Assembly (NCBI RefSeq): GCF_900635955.1
Contig: NZ_LR134201.1
Coordinates: 1,054,001-1,118,000 of the forward strand
Length of the DNA stretch: 64,000 bases
Direction: 5' to 3'
Origin: Cedecea lapagei
GTDB lineage: Bacteria; Pseudomonadota; Gammaproteobacteria; Enterobacterales; Enterobacteriaceae
Part shown: positions 1-8,307 of the stretch, one piece after another
Layout: each line of letters starts with the position of its first letter
Numbering within the stretch: the first letter of the stretch is position 1
Made by a program: the position numbers and the translations under genes
Notes under the pieces: generated by a model
Database searches by the model: none
Told to the model about the DNA's origin: nothing
The model's input: the letters and a program-made list of their open reading frames with translations, nothing else

Positions 1-19
1 TAAATGCCTTAAAACCAGA

Positions 20-104
20 CCAATTGTTGTTATCACTCCAATTGTTTTCTTTACTGTGGCTAACTGTGATGGATGTCATGTTTCATTGGTTTGTTTTTTA
101 TTTT
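20..104 (+). promoter_or_regulatory. Candidate CRP site and operator repeats upstream of the PTS gene
   Basis: A CRP-like site, TGTGA-N6-TCATG, lies at 65-80; it fits the consensus TGTGA-N6-TCACA except for the last two bases. A possible -10 (TATTTT, 99-104) follows at roughly class II spacing. Upstream, CCAATTGTT occurs twice (20-28 and 38-46), 18 bp apart on the same strand, as in a local operator. Catabolite control of a PTS sugar gene is expected. The pairing with a promoter is inference and no specific regulator gene is visible in the window. Confidence 0.4.
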
Positions 105-165
105 TTGATTCTCTACCATCGGCGGCAGCAAAACATAACAATAAACCAACACCGGGGAGTTATTC

Positions 166-1536
166 ATGGGGAGTCGTGACGTCATTACTTCTATTATTCG
201 TCTGGTCGGCGGGACGGAGAATATTAATAAAGTCTGGCACTGCATGACGCGTCTGCGTTTCGATTTAATTGATGATAATAAAGTGAACCAGCCGGAGATT
301 AAAAAGCTGCCCGGCGTGCTGGGCGCACAGACGCAAAGCGATCAGTTTCAGATAATCATCGGGCCGCAGGTGAACAGCTGGTACGAGCAACTGAACGCTT
401 TGCTCGGCGGCGCGAAAGATGGCCCTTCTTCATCTGCCGGCAAGAAGGAGCGTAAGGGCCTTGTGTCGCTGTTTATGGACACCGTTTCCGGCGTTTTTGG
501 CCCGATAGTGCCGGCGATTGCCGGGGCAGGGATGATAAAAGGTCTGCTGGCGGGGCTGGTTGCGCTAAAACTGATCTCGGCAAAAAGCGATACCGTGGTG
601 GTTATCGACCTTATCGCCAGCGGCGTCTTTTATTTTCTGCCGTTTTTCCTGGCGATTTCCGCCGCCAGAATTTTCAAAACCAACGAATACCTCGCGGCGG
701 CGGTAGCGGCCTGTCTAATGTATCCGTCGCTGATTGACGCGGCGAAAGCGCTGGCCGCGCATCAGGCCGGGGCGGTGGATGCTTTCTATTTTCTCAACGC
801 GATCCCGGTTTCGGTCTTCAACTATGCCTCCAGCGTTATCCCGGTGATTTTCTCGGTGCTGGCGCTGAGCTATATCCACCGCTGGGTCGATAGCATCATG
901 CCCGAGGTGCTGAAAACGGTGTTTACCCCCACGCTGACGCTGTTCATCTCCGCGCTGGTCGCGCTGGTGGTGATTGGCCCGCTCGGTATTTATCTGGGTA
1001 AATTGCTGGCCTGGTTTATTGAAGGGCTGTTTGGGGTCTCCGCAAGTTTTGCCGGACTTGTAGTGGGGGCGATTCGCCCGATAGCGATTCTGACCGGGAT
1101 GCACCATGCCATGACGCCGATTGCGCTACAAAACTTCACCGACCGCGGCTATGACATGCTGATGCCGATGATGTTTATGGCCAACATGGCTATCGCCGGG
1201 GCGACCTTTGCCATCTGGCGGCAGAGCAAGTCGAAAGCGGATCGTTCGGTGGTTTTGTCTGCGGGGATTTCAGCGCTGCTGGGCATTACCGAACCGGCGC
1301 TGTTTGGGGTGCTAACCCGCTATAAGAAAGCGTTTATTGCCGCCACGATTGCCAGCTCGCTCGCCTCAGCGTTCATTGCCTTCTTCGGCGTGCGGCTCTA
1401 CGGCTATATCCTGTCGAGTATCTTTAGCCTGCCGGCCTATATTGGCCCGTACTTTATCTTTGCGCTTCTTGGGGTTGCGCTGGCGCTGGTGGTCTCTTTC
1501 GTACTGACCACCCTGCTGGTGCGGGAGAAAGCGTAA
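166..1536 (+). CDS. PTS glucoside-family transporter, EIIBC component
   Basis: Membrane permease of the phosphoenolpyruvate sugar phosphotransferase system: it imports a sugar and phosphorylates it. The N-terminal EIIB domain (about residues 1-80) carries the phosphorylatable cysteine C26 in the motif HCMTRLRF. The EIIC domain (about 100-456) is a run of hydrophobic helices with the family signatures GMHHA (near 310) and GITEPALFG (near 374). No EIIA domain is fused, so EIIA must be supplied in trans, as for sucrose, trehalose and MurNAc permeases. At 456 aa it matches that subfamily's size. The start is supported by GGGGAG 6 nt upstream. No hydrolase or regulator follows, so the sugar cannot be named; a beta-glucoside, disaccharide or amino sugar is possible. 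Confidence 0.85.
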   Translation: MGSRDVITSIIRLVGGTENINKVWHCMTRLRFDLIDDNKVNQPEIKKLPGVLGAQTQSDQFQIIIGPQVNSWYEQLNALLGGAKDGPSSSAGKKERKGLVSLFMDTVSGVFGPIVPAIAGAGMIKGLLAGLVALKLISAKSDTVVVIDLIASGVFYFLPFFLAISAARIFKTNEYLAAAVAACLMYPSLIDAAKALAAHQAGAVDAFYFLNAIPVSVFNYASSVIPVIFSVLALSYIHRWVDSIMPEVLKTVFTPTLTLFISALVALVVIGPLGIYLGKLLAWFIEGLFGVSASFAGLVVGAIRPIAILTGMHHAMTPIALQNFTDRGYDMLMPMMFMANMAIAGATFAIWRQSKSKADRSVVLSAGISALLGITEPALFGVLTRYKKAFIAATIASSLASAFIAFFGVRLYGYILSSIFSLPAYIGPYFIFALLGVALALVVSFVLTTLLVREKA

Positions 1537-1548
1537 GCTTTAAAAGTT

Positions 1549-1579
1549 GACGGGGCCGCACTCAGCAGCCCCGTCTTTT
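1549..1579. terminator. Terminator between the PTS gene and the MetI-like gene
   Basis: GACGGGGC (1549-1556) pairs with GCCCCGTC (1568-1575), followed by TTTT on the plus strand and preceded by AAAA. It can therefore serve both convergent genes. It overlaps the stop codon of the minus-strand gene. Confidence 0.75.
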
Positions 1580-2237
1580 AACGGCGGTGGGCGAGGCGGC
1601 GGACCAGGTGGTCGCCAAGGCTCTGGACCAGATGCACCATCACAATCAGCACGATAACGGTCCCGACCATGACCTGATTATTAAAGCGCTGATAGCCGTA
1701 GCGAATAGCCAGGTCTCCCAGGCCGCCGCCGCCGATGACGCCGGCCATCGAAGAAAAGCCAATCAGCATCACCACCGTGAGCGTGACCCCTGCCAGGATG
1801 GCAGGCAGCGCCTCCGGAAGCAGCACTTTACTCACCACGTGCCAGGCGTTCCCGCCCATCGACAGAATGGCCTCGATGCGGCCTTTATCGACCTCATCGA
1901 GCGCGCTTTCAACGACGCGGGCGAAGAAGGGGAAGGCGCCGATGGTGATAGGGACCACGGCCGCAGTGCTGCCGAGCGTGGTTCCGACGATAATTCGCGT
2001 CAGCGGGATCAGCGCTATCAGCAGCACAATAAACGGTAAAGAGCGGCCCACGTTAATGATGCTGCCGAGCACCTTATTCAGACGAGGAGCCGGTAAAACG
2101 CCGTCGCGGCGGGTAAGAAAGAGCAACACGCCCAGCGGCAGGCCAATCAGCACGGTGAAAAGTGCCGCCAGGCCGACCATGTAAAGTGTATCCAGGGTGC
2201 CGTCCAGCAGCAGCGGCCACAGGTCTTCCCAACTCAT
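1578..2237 (-). CDS. MetI-like ABC transporter permease
   Basis: Inner-membrane permease of a methionine-type (MUT family) ABC importer, about 219 aa. Its opening hydrophobic segment resembles E. coli MetI (IGLPLGVLLFLTRR), and the EAA-type coupling loop is around the stretch GRIEAILSMGGNAWHVV. An ATG at 2249 is in frame, but the ATG at 2237 forms an ATGA overlap with the stop of the upstream ATPase gene and gives an N-terminus aligned with MetI, so I prefer 2237. It is the last gene of a four-gene operon (oxygenase, binding protein, ATPase, permease). The substrate is inferred only: methionine or another sulfur compound. Confidence 0.85.
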   Translation of the reverse strand: MSWEDLWPLLLDGTLDTLYMVGLAALFTVLIGLPLGVLLFLTRRDGVLPAPRLNKVLGSIINVGRSLPFIVLLIALIPLTRIIVGTTLGSTAAVVPITIGAFPFFARVVESALDEVDKGRIEAILSMGGNAWHVVSKVLLPEALPAILAGVTLTVVMLIGFSSMAGVIGGGGLGDLAIRYGYQRFNNQVMVGTVIVLIVMVHLVQSLGDHLVRRLAHRR

Positions 2238-3025
2238 GCTACTTCGCATAAAACACTCCCTTCAACGCCGTGGCGGCGTAAGAACTCGCGTTCAGCCTCT
2301 TCGTCATGCAGCAGCGAGGTGCGTAATCTGGAGAAAGGATCCACCAATCTTTCGGACAGCGGACCGCTCTCTATCAATCTGCCGTGCTCCAGCAGCGCCG
2401 CGTGATCGCAAATGGCTTTAACCACCTCAAGCTGGTGAGTGATCAGCACAATCGTCAGGCCAAGCTGGCGGTTGATGTCTGCCAGCAGCGCCAGGATTGA
2501 CGAGGTAGTTTCGGGATCGAGCGCGCTGGTGGCTTCGTCGCATAGCAGGATCTCAGGATGGGCGGCCAGCGCACGGGCGATGCCAACGCGCTGCTTTTGA
2601 CCGCCGGAAAGCTGAGACGGAAAGGCTTTTGCTTTATCGCTCAGGCCGACAAGATTGAGCAGCTCGGCTACGCGTTTCTGACGCACTTCGCGGGGCACGC
2701 CGGAGATTTCCAGCGGCACGGCAACGTTATCTTCAACGCTTCTGGCGTGGATCAGGTTGAAATGCTGGAACACCATGCCGGTACGCTGGCGATGCTGACG
2801 CAGCTCGCGTTGGTTAAAGGTCGTGATGTCCCGATCGTTCATGATGATGCGGCCCGAGGTGGGCCGCTCCAGCAGATTGAGGCAGCGGATTAGCGTACTT
2901 TTCCCGGCGCCGCTGCGCCCCAGAATGCCGTAAATCGCGCCATCCGGGACCACAAGGTTGATGTCATCCAGTGCCGGTCGGCCTTCTCCGGCGTACACTT
3001 TGCTCAGCCGCTCAAGGGAGATCAT
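2234..3025 (-). CDS. MetN-like ABC transporter ATPase lacking the regulatory NIL domain
   Basis: Nucleotide-binding subunit of the MetQNI-like importer. Visible motifs are Walker A GRSGAGKST (about 36-44), signature LSGGQKQR, Walker B ILLCDEATSALDP and a switch histidine in ITHQLE. E. coli MetN is 343 aa and carries a C-terminal methionine-sensing NIL/C2 domain from about residue 265. This protein stops at 263 aa, so that domain is missing. It should therefore not be trans-inhibited by internal methionine (inference). Its start forms an ATGA overlap with the stop of the binding-protein gene, showing tight translational coupling. Confidence 0.88.
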   Translation of the reverse strand: MISLERLSKVYAGEGRPALDDINLVVPDGAIYGILGRSGAGKSTLIRCLNLLERPTSGRIIMNDRDITTFNQRELRQHRQRTGMVFQHFNLIHARSVEDNVAVPLEISGVPREVRQKRVAELLNLVGLSDKAKAFPSQLSGGQKQRVGIARALAAHPEILLCDEATSALDPETTSSILALLADINRQLGLTIVLITHQLEVVKAICDHAALLEHGRLIESGPLSERLVDPFSRLRTSLLHDEEAEREFLRRHGVEGSVLCEVA

Positions 3026-3831
3026 GACTTATTCTCTACCGGGATCACCGAGCCGTTGTACTGCTTGCGAATGAACTCGGCCACCTGAGGGGAGGTGAGA
3101 TCTTTGGCCAGCTGTTTGATGCGCGGATCGTTTTCCAGATTGGGGTTGGTGACCAGAATATTGGCATACGGGTTATGGATGGCGCTTTCCAGACCAAGCG
3201 CATCTTTCGCCGGGCTGAGGCCAGCTTCCAGCGCATAGTTGCCGTTGATCACCCCCAGGCCTACGTCGTCCAGCGAGCGTGGGATCTGCGGAGATTCCAC
3301 TTCCAGAATCTTCAGCTTTTTCGGGTTGTCGGCGATGTCTTTTGGCGTTGCCTGGTTGGTGGCGGCGTCTTTAAACTCCGGCTTGAGGGTTATTAGCCCT
3401 TTGTCCTGCAGCAGATAGAGCGCGCGGCTCAGGTTGGTCACGTTGTTCGGCACCGCAATGGTCGCCCCTTCAGGCACGGATTTCAGATCTTTGTATTTGT
3501 GCGAGTAAATGCCCAGCGGTTCGATATGCACCGTTGCGGCGACGGCAAATTTCTTGCCGAGGGCTTTTTCCTGATCGAGCAGATAAGGTAAGTGCTGGGT
3601 ATAGTTGGCATCAACATCGCCGTTTACCAGCAGTTCATTAGCGTTAACGCCGTTGCTCAGTTCGACAACCTTGAGTTTGAGATTTGGGTCGAGTTTTTGC
3701 ACAAAGGCGAGAATTTCCGCATGGGGAACCGGATCGGCCGCCACACGCAGCGCGTCTGCGGCCTGCGCCGCGAAAGCCAGAGAGAGTGACAGCGCAACAC
3801 CAGCCAGTTTGAATACCGTTGTTTTCATCAT
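3022..3831 (-). CDS. MetQ/NlpA-family substrate-binding protein
   Basis: Periplasmic binding protein of the importer, 269 aa, with the family features NANELLVNGDVDANYTQHLP and a type-II-like binding fold. The N-terminus is a signal peptide ending AFAAQA|AD. Unlike E. coli MetQ it has no lipobox cysteine, so it is probably a soluble periplasmic protein rather than a lipoprotein. It lies 26 nt downstream of the oxygenase gene and overlaps the ATPase gene by ATGA. Ligand is inferred to be methionine, a methionine derivative or an organosulfur compound. Confidence 0.87.
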   Translation of the reverse strand: MMKTTVFKLAGVALSLSLAFAAQAADALRVAADPVPHAEILAFVQKLDPNLKLKVVELSNGVNANELLVNGDVDANYTQHLPYLLDQEKALGKKFAVAATVHIEPLGIYSHKYKDLKSVPEGATIAVPNNVTNLSRALYLLQDKGLITLKPEFKDAATNQATPKDIADNPKKLKILEVESPQIPRSLDDVGLGVINGNYALEAGLSPAKDALGLESAIHNPYANILVTNPNLENDPRIKQLAKDLTSPQVAEFIRKQYNGSVIPVENKS

Positions 3832-3857
3832 TATTATCCTTTTATTTTAATAAGTTA

Positions 3858-4895
3858 TTAAGCTATCAGTTCGCTGCTATTACGAAGCACATCCGCGTAG
3901 TAGCGCTCCGCCACGTCCGGATGAGAACGCAGGCGGCCTTTCAGGTAGTTCCAGCCCACGTCGCGCAGCAGCGGGTTTTGTGGGTCGCTTTCTGGCCCCT
4001 GCGCCTCCCGCGCCAGCGCTTCCGGCAGCTGGTAGACGGGCACTACGGCATTAAGCTGTGCGCCGAGGAAGAAGGCGATGGACTGGCGCTCTTCACCCTG
4101 CGGCGGAGAAACTACGCGGTGGACCGTGGCGCGCAGATAGCCGTTGGTCGCCAGCTCCAGCAGTTCGCCAATATTGACCACAAAGCTGCCCGGCAGCGGC
4201 TGGGCATCAACCCAGTTATCCGGCGAAACTTCGACCTGCAGCCCTTTTTTATCGTCCTGAAGCAGGAAGCTCAGAAAACCCGAATCTTTATGAGCGCCTA
4301 CGCCCTGGCTACTTTGCGTGGACGACTGTCCGGGATAGCGAATCAGCTTGATATGTTCGTTTGGCAGGCTGCCATAAAGAGAATCAAAAGCATCGGCCGG
4401 CAGGCTTAGCGCTTCGGCGAAGGTGCGCAGCAGCTTGAGGGCCACGGCGGTCATTTCGCTCTGCCACTGTAAAAGCGTCGGTTTAAGTTCGGGCAGCGCG
4501 GTTGGCCAAAGGTTGGGGCCCTGGAGGCGACGCCACGCCGGCGCGTATTCATCCGCCGGCAGGGCCTGGCGTTCGGCGCCCAGATCGAACTGTTCGCGCC
4601 AGTCAGGCTGGCCGCGGGTCAGCTCGCTTGCCGCACGGTTATAGCCACGGAAGTGCGGCGAATGGATCATCGCCACCTGCTGCTTTTCATCGTCGGGGAG
4701 GGCAAAGAAGCGGCGGGCTTCGTCCTGTACCGCCTGCTGCAGTTCAGGGCTGATGCCGTGGTTGATCAGATAGAAGAAGCCAATTTCTCGTGCGGCGTAG
4801 CGCAGCTGGCTATGGAAGGCCGAACGGTCGGTATCGCTGCCGCTCAGCTGGGAAAGGTCAAGAATCGGCAGTGCCAGGCCTGGATTGGTGCTCAT
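3858..4895 (-). CDS. 2-oxoglutarate/Fe(II)-dependent oxygenase, isopenicillin N synthase-like
   Basis: Soluble non-haem iron oxygenase of 345 aa. The iron triad is visible as H202-x-D204 (GAHKDSG) and H259 (TVHRV). The 2-oxoglutarate anchor R270-x-S272 follows. The N-terminal DIOX_N region has LINHGI. It is the first gene of the operon with the MetQNI-like importer. Together the unit looks like uptake followed by oxidative attack on an imported compound, as in sulfonate or thioether scavenging. No substrate can be read from the sequence. No MetJ box is recognisable upstream. Confidence 0.85.
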   Translation of the reverse strand: MSTNPGLALPILDLSQLSGSDTDRSAFHSQLRYAAREIGFFYLINHGISPELQQAVQDEARRFFALPDDEKQQVAMIHSPHFRGYNRAASELTRGQPDWREQFDLGAERQALPADEYAPAWRRLQGPNLWPTALPELKPTLLQWQSEMTAVALKLLRTFAEALSLPADAFDSLYGSLPNEHIKLIRYPGQSSTQSSQGVGAHKDSGFLSFLLQDDKKGLQVEVSPDNWVDAQPLPGSFVVNIGELLELATNGYLRATVHRVVSPPQGEERQSIAFFLGAQLNAVVPVYQLPEALAREAQGPESDPQNPLLRDVGWNYLKGRLRSHPDVAERYYADVLRNSSELIA

Positions 4896-5273
4896 AGTTT
4901 ACTCCGGTCATCATAGTCTTGGAAAAGGCGGTTACATTGAGTTCGGCACAACAGCGGCGCAGCATCATGGCAATGTCCTTCTGAATTCGGTCGGGTAGCG
5001 TTAGCGCTCACCTTGCCGCAATCAAAATGCTCCGCCCAATATTGTTATCTTCTAAGCTATGAACGGGCGGGGTTCTAAGCATTTGCGGAAACGAGAAAAG
5101 TCTAATTATTTCTAAATATTTCAATTGATAGGGGTAACTTATGGATTTAACTAGGGATTGATTACATTTAGAAATAGTTAACGAATAATTAACTTATTGC
5201 GGCCGTTAAGTTTATGGGTTTTATGCCGAAGAGGTTGCTAAGCGTTTCGCTTTCTACCCCAGGTATCCTCATC
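4896..5273. other. Divergent intergenic region, no gene seen
   Basis: About 380 bp separate the oxygenase operon (minus) from the chemoreceptor (plus). The half near the chemoreceptor is AT-rich. No RNA gene or convincing ORF is visible; both promoters must lie here. Confidence 0.5.
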
Positions 5274-7178
5274 ATGCTAAAAACTACACAATCCCGATTT
5301 ATTACCTCTTTATGTTTGTTTTTCATGTTGTTAATTGCGGTAACTTCACTGGTGATCCACTTCTTCGTGACGCCGCAGATCAAGCGCAACGAAACCCAGC
5401 TGATTCGCTTTGAAGTGGACAATGTTGCGGTCAATATCATCGAGCAGATGAACCGGGTACAGGCGCAAATGCGCAGCATTACCCAGTCGGTAGCCGCGAT
5501 GCAGAGCGATGATATTAATAAGCTCTTACCGACGCTGGTGGATCAATATCAGGATGTGAACGTATTTGGCGGTGGGATCTGGCCGCTGCCGGAAAAACGT
5601 GAGGCGGGCCGAAACAAGTTCAGCACCTTTTTTGCCCGAAACGGTAGCAACAAGCTTGAGGAAAACACCTACTGGAACTCGGATGCCGCGCCTAATTATT
5701 ACGAGCAGGTGTGGTACAAAGCCGGCTTAGCCTCGCCGGCGGGGCAGTGTGCCTGGGCTAACGCTTATCAGGACGATGCCAGCCCGCAGCCGCGTACCAA
5801 CTGTGCGATGGCGATAAGCAAAGAGGGCCAGCCGTGGGGCGTGGCGACTATCGATGTAACCCTGGGCTTCTTTAATCAGCTGGCAAAGCAGATGAGCGAG
5901 GCGGTTAAAGGGCAGGTGCTGATCATTGAGGCGGACGGCAAGGTCGTCGGCAATGCGGATCAGATCGGCAAAACGGCAGGCTTAAAAAACCTTTCCGATC
6001 TGAGCAGCTCGCTGCCAATGGCGAAGGCGGTGCAGCAGATGCTTCCTGGTTTTAGCGCCAGCCAGGGCAGTGAGAATGAATACGACAACGACGGCACCTC
6101 GCATACGATTATTTTACAGACGGTAAAAGGGAGTCCGTGGATCCTGGCGGTGGATTTGCCCACCTCGCTGCTGACCAAACAAACGGACGCCATTTTGCTG
6201 CGTCTCGGTATGGTGCAGATCCCAATGGCTATTATACTGCTGGGTATTCTGGTGCTGTTTATCCGCAACATGATGCATCGCCTGGGCGACCTTAACCACA
6301 ATATCAGCCGTCTTTCTGCCGGCGGGGCCGATCTGACTCAGCGTCTGGAGAAGACCAGCAGTCCGGAATTCAACGCCATTATCGACAGCTTTAACGGCGT
6401 GATTAGCTATCTGCAAACCATGCTGCGGCAGGTTGGGGATAGCGCACGGGCCATCTCTTCAGCCTCGCATCAGATCGCGACAGGAAACCAGGATCTTTCT
6501 GCCCGCACCGAAGATCAGGCCAGCTCTATTGAGCAGACGGCCGCCTCGATGGAAGAGCTGACCAGCACCGTGCGTCAGAACGCCGACAACGCCGCTCATG
6601 CTAACGAGCTGGCTCGTGAGGCTTCAAGCGTTGCGGTGAAAGGGGGCGAAGTGGTCAAGCAGGTTGTCAGCACGATGAACGCCATCCAGACGTCGTCCGG
6701 GAAAGTGGTGGATATCATCAGCGTGATTGACAGCATCGCTTTCCAGACCAATATCCTGGCGCTGAACGCCGCCGTTGAGGCCGCGCGTGCCGGTGAGCAG
6801 GGGCGAGGTTTTGCGGTGGTGGCCTCAGAAGTGCGCAGCCTGGCTCAGCGCTCTGCGCAGTCGGCGCGCGAAATTAAAGCGCTGATCGAAAATTCAGTCA
6901 GCAATGTGAATCTGGGGACGGAGCTGGTTAACCAGGCGGGCAGCACCATGGAAGAACTGACCCAGGGCGTGCGCAACGTGACGACGCTGATGGCCGAAAT
7001 TATGTCCTCCAGCCGGGAGCAGAGCACCGGCATTGAGCAGGTGAATCTTGCGATTAATCAGCTTGATAGTACCACCCAGCAGAACGCCGCGCTGGTTCAG
7101 GAAGTCTCTTCTGCCTCTCATTCTATGGCGGAGCAATCTACCCAGCTTGAGCGGGTAGTCGCCGGTTTTAAACTCTAA
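5274..7178 (+). CDS. Methyl-accepting chemotaxis protein with Cache-type sensor domain
   Basis: Transmembrane chemoreceptor, about 634 aa from the chosen start. TM1 is about residues 8-30 and the periplasmic region (30-305) resembles a double Cache sensor. TM2 is around the stretch IILLGILVLFIRNMM, followed by HAMP and the cytoplasmic signalling domain. Its conserved hairpin tip FQTNILALNAAVEAARAGEQ lies near 490-510. The C-terminus ends VAGFKL without the NWETF-type pentapeptide, so it does not tether CheR/CheB. An in-frame ATG exists at 5214, but the one at 5274 gives a normal short cytoplasmic head before TM1. The ligand is unknown; amino acids or other small molecules are usual for Cache sensors. 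Confidence 0.88.
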   Translation: MLKTTQSRFITSLCLFFMLLIAVTSLVIHFFVTPQIKRNETQLIRFEVDNVAVNIIEQMNRVQAQMRSITQSVAAMQSDDINKLLPTLVDQYQDVNVFGGGIWPLPEKREAGRNKFSTFFARNGSNKLEENTYWNSDAAPNYYEQVWYKAGLASPAGQCAWANAYQDDASPQPRTNCAMAISKEGQPWGVATIDVTLGFFNQLAKQMSEAVKGQVLIIEADGKVVGNADQIGKTAGLKNLSDLSSSLPMAKAVQQMLPGFSASQGSENEYDNDGTSHTIILQTVKGSPWILAVDLPTSLLTKQTDAILLRLGMVQIPMAIILLGILVLFIRNMMHRLGDLNHNISRLSAGGADLTQRLEKTSSPEFNAIIDSFNGVISYLQTMLRQVGDSARAISSASHQIATGNQDLSARTEDQASSIEQTAASMEELTSTVRQNADNAAHANELAREASSVAVKGGEVVKQVVSTMNAIQTSSGKVVDIISVIDSIAFQTNILALNAAVEAARAGEQGRGFAVVASEVRSLAQRSAQSAREIKALIENSVSNVNLGTELVNQAGSTMEELTQGVRNVTTLMAEIMSSSREQSTGIEQVNLAINQLDSTTQQNAALVQEVSSASHSMAEQSTQLERVVAGFKL

Positions 7179-7185
7179 CCTTTAC

Positions 7186-7214
7186 GGGCACCCAGTCGGT
7201 GCCCGCTGCTTTTT
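7186..7214 (+). terminator. Terminator of the chemoreceptor gene
   Basis: GGGCACC (7186-7192) pairs with GGTGCCC (7198-7204) around a 5-nt loop. A T run lies at 7210-7214 after a short spacer. Confidence 0.65.
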
Positions 7215-7267
7215 GACCCCGCGCCAGTATTAAACCCCGCTTGCAATTTGCCCGATCATCTTTTATT

Positions 7268-7290
7268 TTATTGTTACGTTATAACATATC
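7268..7290 (+). promoter_or_regulatory. Zur box upstream of rpmE2-rpmJ2
   Basis: The core TGTTACGTTATAACA (7272-7286) matches the enterobacterial Zur core TGTTATAnTATAACA at all but two defined positions. It sits just upstream of the ribosome-binding site of rpmE2. Zinc-loaded Zur represses ykgM-ykgO in E. coli, and the same control is expected here. Confidence 0.8.
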
Positions 7291-7302
7291 GGAGCGATTA
7301 TT

Positions 7303-7563
7303 ATGCAGCGCGATATCCATCCGTTCTACCGGACCGTGGTGTTCCACGACACCAGCGTGAATGAGTATTTTAAAGTGGGCTCGACGATCAAAACCGACCG
7401 CGAGATTGAGCTGGACGGGGTGACTTACCCCTACGTGACGATCGAAGTCTCTTCCGCTTCGCACCCTCACTACACCGGCAAGCAGAAAGTCTTCGTCAAT
7501 GAAGGCGGCCCGGCGCGCTTCCAGCAGCGCTTTGGCAAATTCTTTGGCGGTAAGGAGTCTTAA
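7303..7563 (+). CDS. rpmE2: 50S ribosomal protein L31 type B (zinc-independent)
   Basis: 86-aa C-minus paralogue of L31, also called YkgM. It lacks the zinc-binding cysteines of RpmE. It replaces zinc-containing L31 in the ribosome during zinc starvation and so releases zinc. The start has GGAG 8 nt upstream. The rpmJ2 gene follows 3 nt after the stop, and a Zur box precedes the pair. Sequence landmarks are HPFYRTVVFHDTS at the N-terminus and RFGKFFGG at the C-terminus. Confidence 0.93.
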   Translation: MQRDIHPFYRTVVFHDTSVNEYFKVGSTIKTDREIELDGVTYPYVTIEVSSASHPHYTGKQKVFVNEGGPARFQQRFGKFFGGKES

Positions 7564-7566
7564 GAG

Positions 7567-7707
7567 ATGCAGGTATTGAATTCACTACGCAGTGCAAAAC
7601 AGCGCCACCCGGATTGCCAGATTGTTAAGCGCAAAGGGCGGCTGTATGTGATTTGCAAATCGAATCCGCGTTTTAAAGCGGTGCAGGGACGTAAGAAACG
7701 TCGCTAG
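7567..7707 (+). CDS. rpmJ2: 50S ribosomal protein L36 type B (zinc-independent)
   Basis: 46-aa protein, MQVLNSLRSAKQRH at the N-terminus and VQGRKKRR at the C-terminus, matching YkgO, the zinc-free form of L36. The zinc-ligand pattern of the C-plus form is absent. It lies 3 nt after rpmE2, almost certainly in the same Zur-controlled transcript. The gene is easily missed because it is so short. Confidence 0.92.
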   Translation: MQVLNSLRSAKQRHPDCQIVKRKGRLYVICKSNPRFKAVQGRKKRR

Positions 7708-7710
7708 CCG

Positions 7711-8187
7711 TTATCGCTCTCCCGCAGGCTGTTTGCGGGTCAGCGAGAAGACGTCGTAAAACGACAGCTCCCCTTTGCGGCTGAGCATTTTGTGGAGCAG
7801 CGATTTTTGCTCTTCATCCACGCTCGGGGAGCTGAGTATTTCATCGATCAGCGTAGCGGGCACGTTGCGGGTGTTATACCACTCGCCGTTGTAACAGACG
7901 CGCAGGTCGAGCACGTCGATATCGCTGTAGCGGTAGCGAGGGTTGACGTCAAAAAAGAAGAATGCGTTCATCAGCGCAAACAACACGACCAGCAGCCATA
8001 CTGAGCCCGCCAGGGTTTCTGATTCCAGCATCACCCACATTGTGGCAAACCAGCCGATATACATACCGATAAATAATCCAGGATGTTTACGGATAAAACT
8101 GATACTGAAGCGCGGGCGGTTATCGCGCTTTTCAACTTCATTCAGATGTTCGATGGTATTGGTAAGCAGGCGCTGAATTTCTGACAT
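7711..8187 (-). CDS. ylaC: YlaC family inner-membrane protein
   Basis: 158-aa protein recognised as YlaC by sequence and position beside maa. Two hydrophobic segments (around IGMYIGWFATMWVML and VWLLVVLFALMNAFFFF) form a helical pair. The rest is a cytoplasmic domain rich in charged residues. Its function is unknown. The stop is only 4 bp from the end of the convergent rpmJ2 gene. Confidence 0.9.
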   Translation of the reverse strand: MSEIQRLLTNTIEHLNEVEKRDNRPRFSISFIRKHPGLFIGMYIGWFATMWVMLESETLAGSVWLLVVLFALMNAFFFFDVNPRYRYSDIDVLDLRVCYNGEWYNTRNVPATLIDEILSSPSVDEEQKSLLHKMLSRKGELSFYDVFSLTRKQPAGER

Positions 8188-8307
8188 GGTGTGCCTTCTG
8201 GGTTTTCTGTTTCGGTTGTACGCATGACCCGACTATTTTAAGAAGCCCGCGCCGGGCAAGAAAGTAACAGCCAGGCCAAAAATAACCATAACAGTTAACA
8301 GGCCTGG

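Noticed and set aside
5189..5273. Sigma-28 promoter for the chemoreceptor gene (GCCGTTAA at 5202-5209)
   Set aside because: The -10-like element is one base off consensus, but no TAAA -35 lies at the required 15-bp spacing.
4896..5273. MetJ operator for the MetQNI-like operon
   Set aside because: I found no tandem AGACGTCT-like boxes; methionine repression cannot be claimed.
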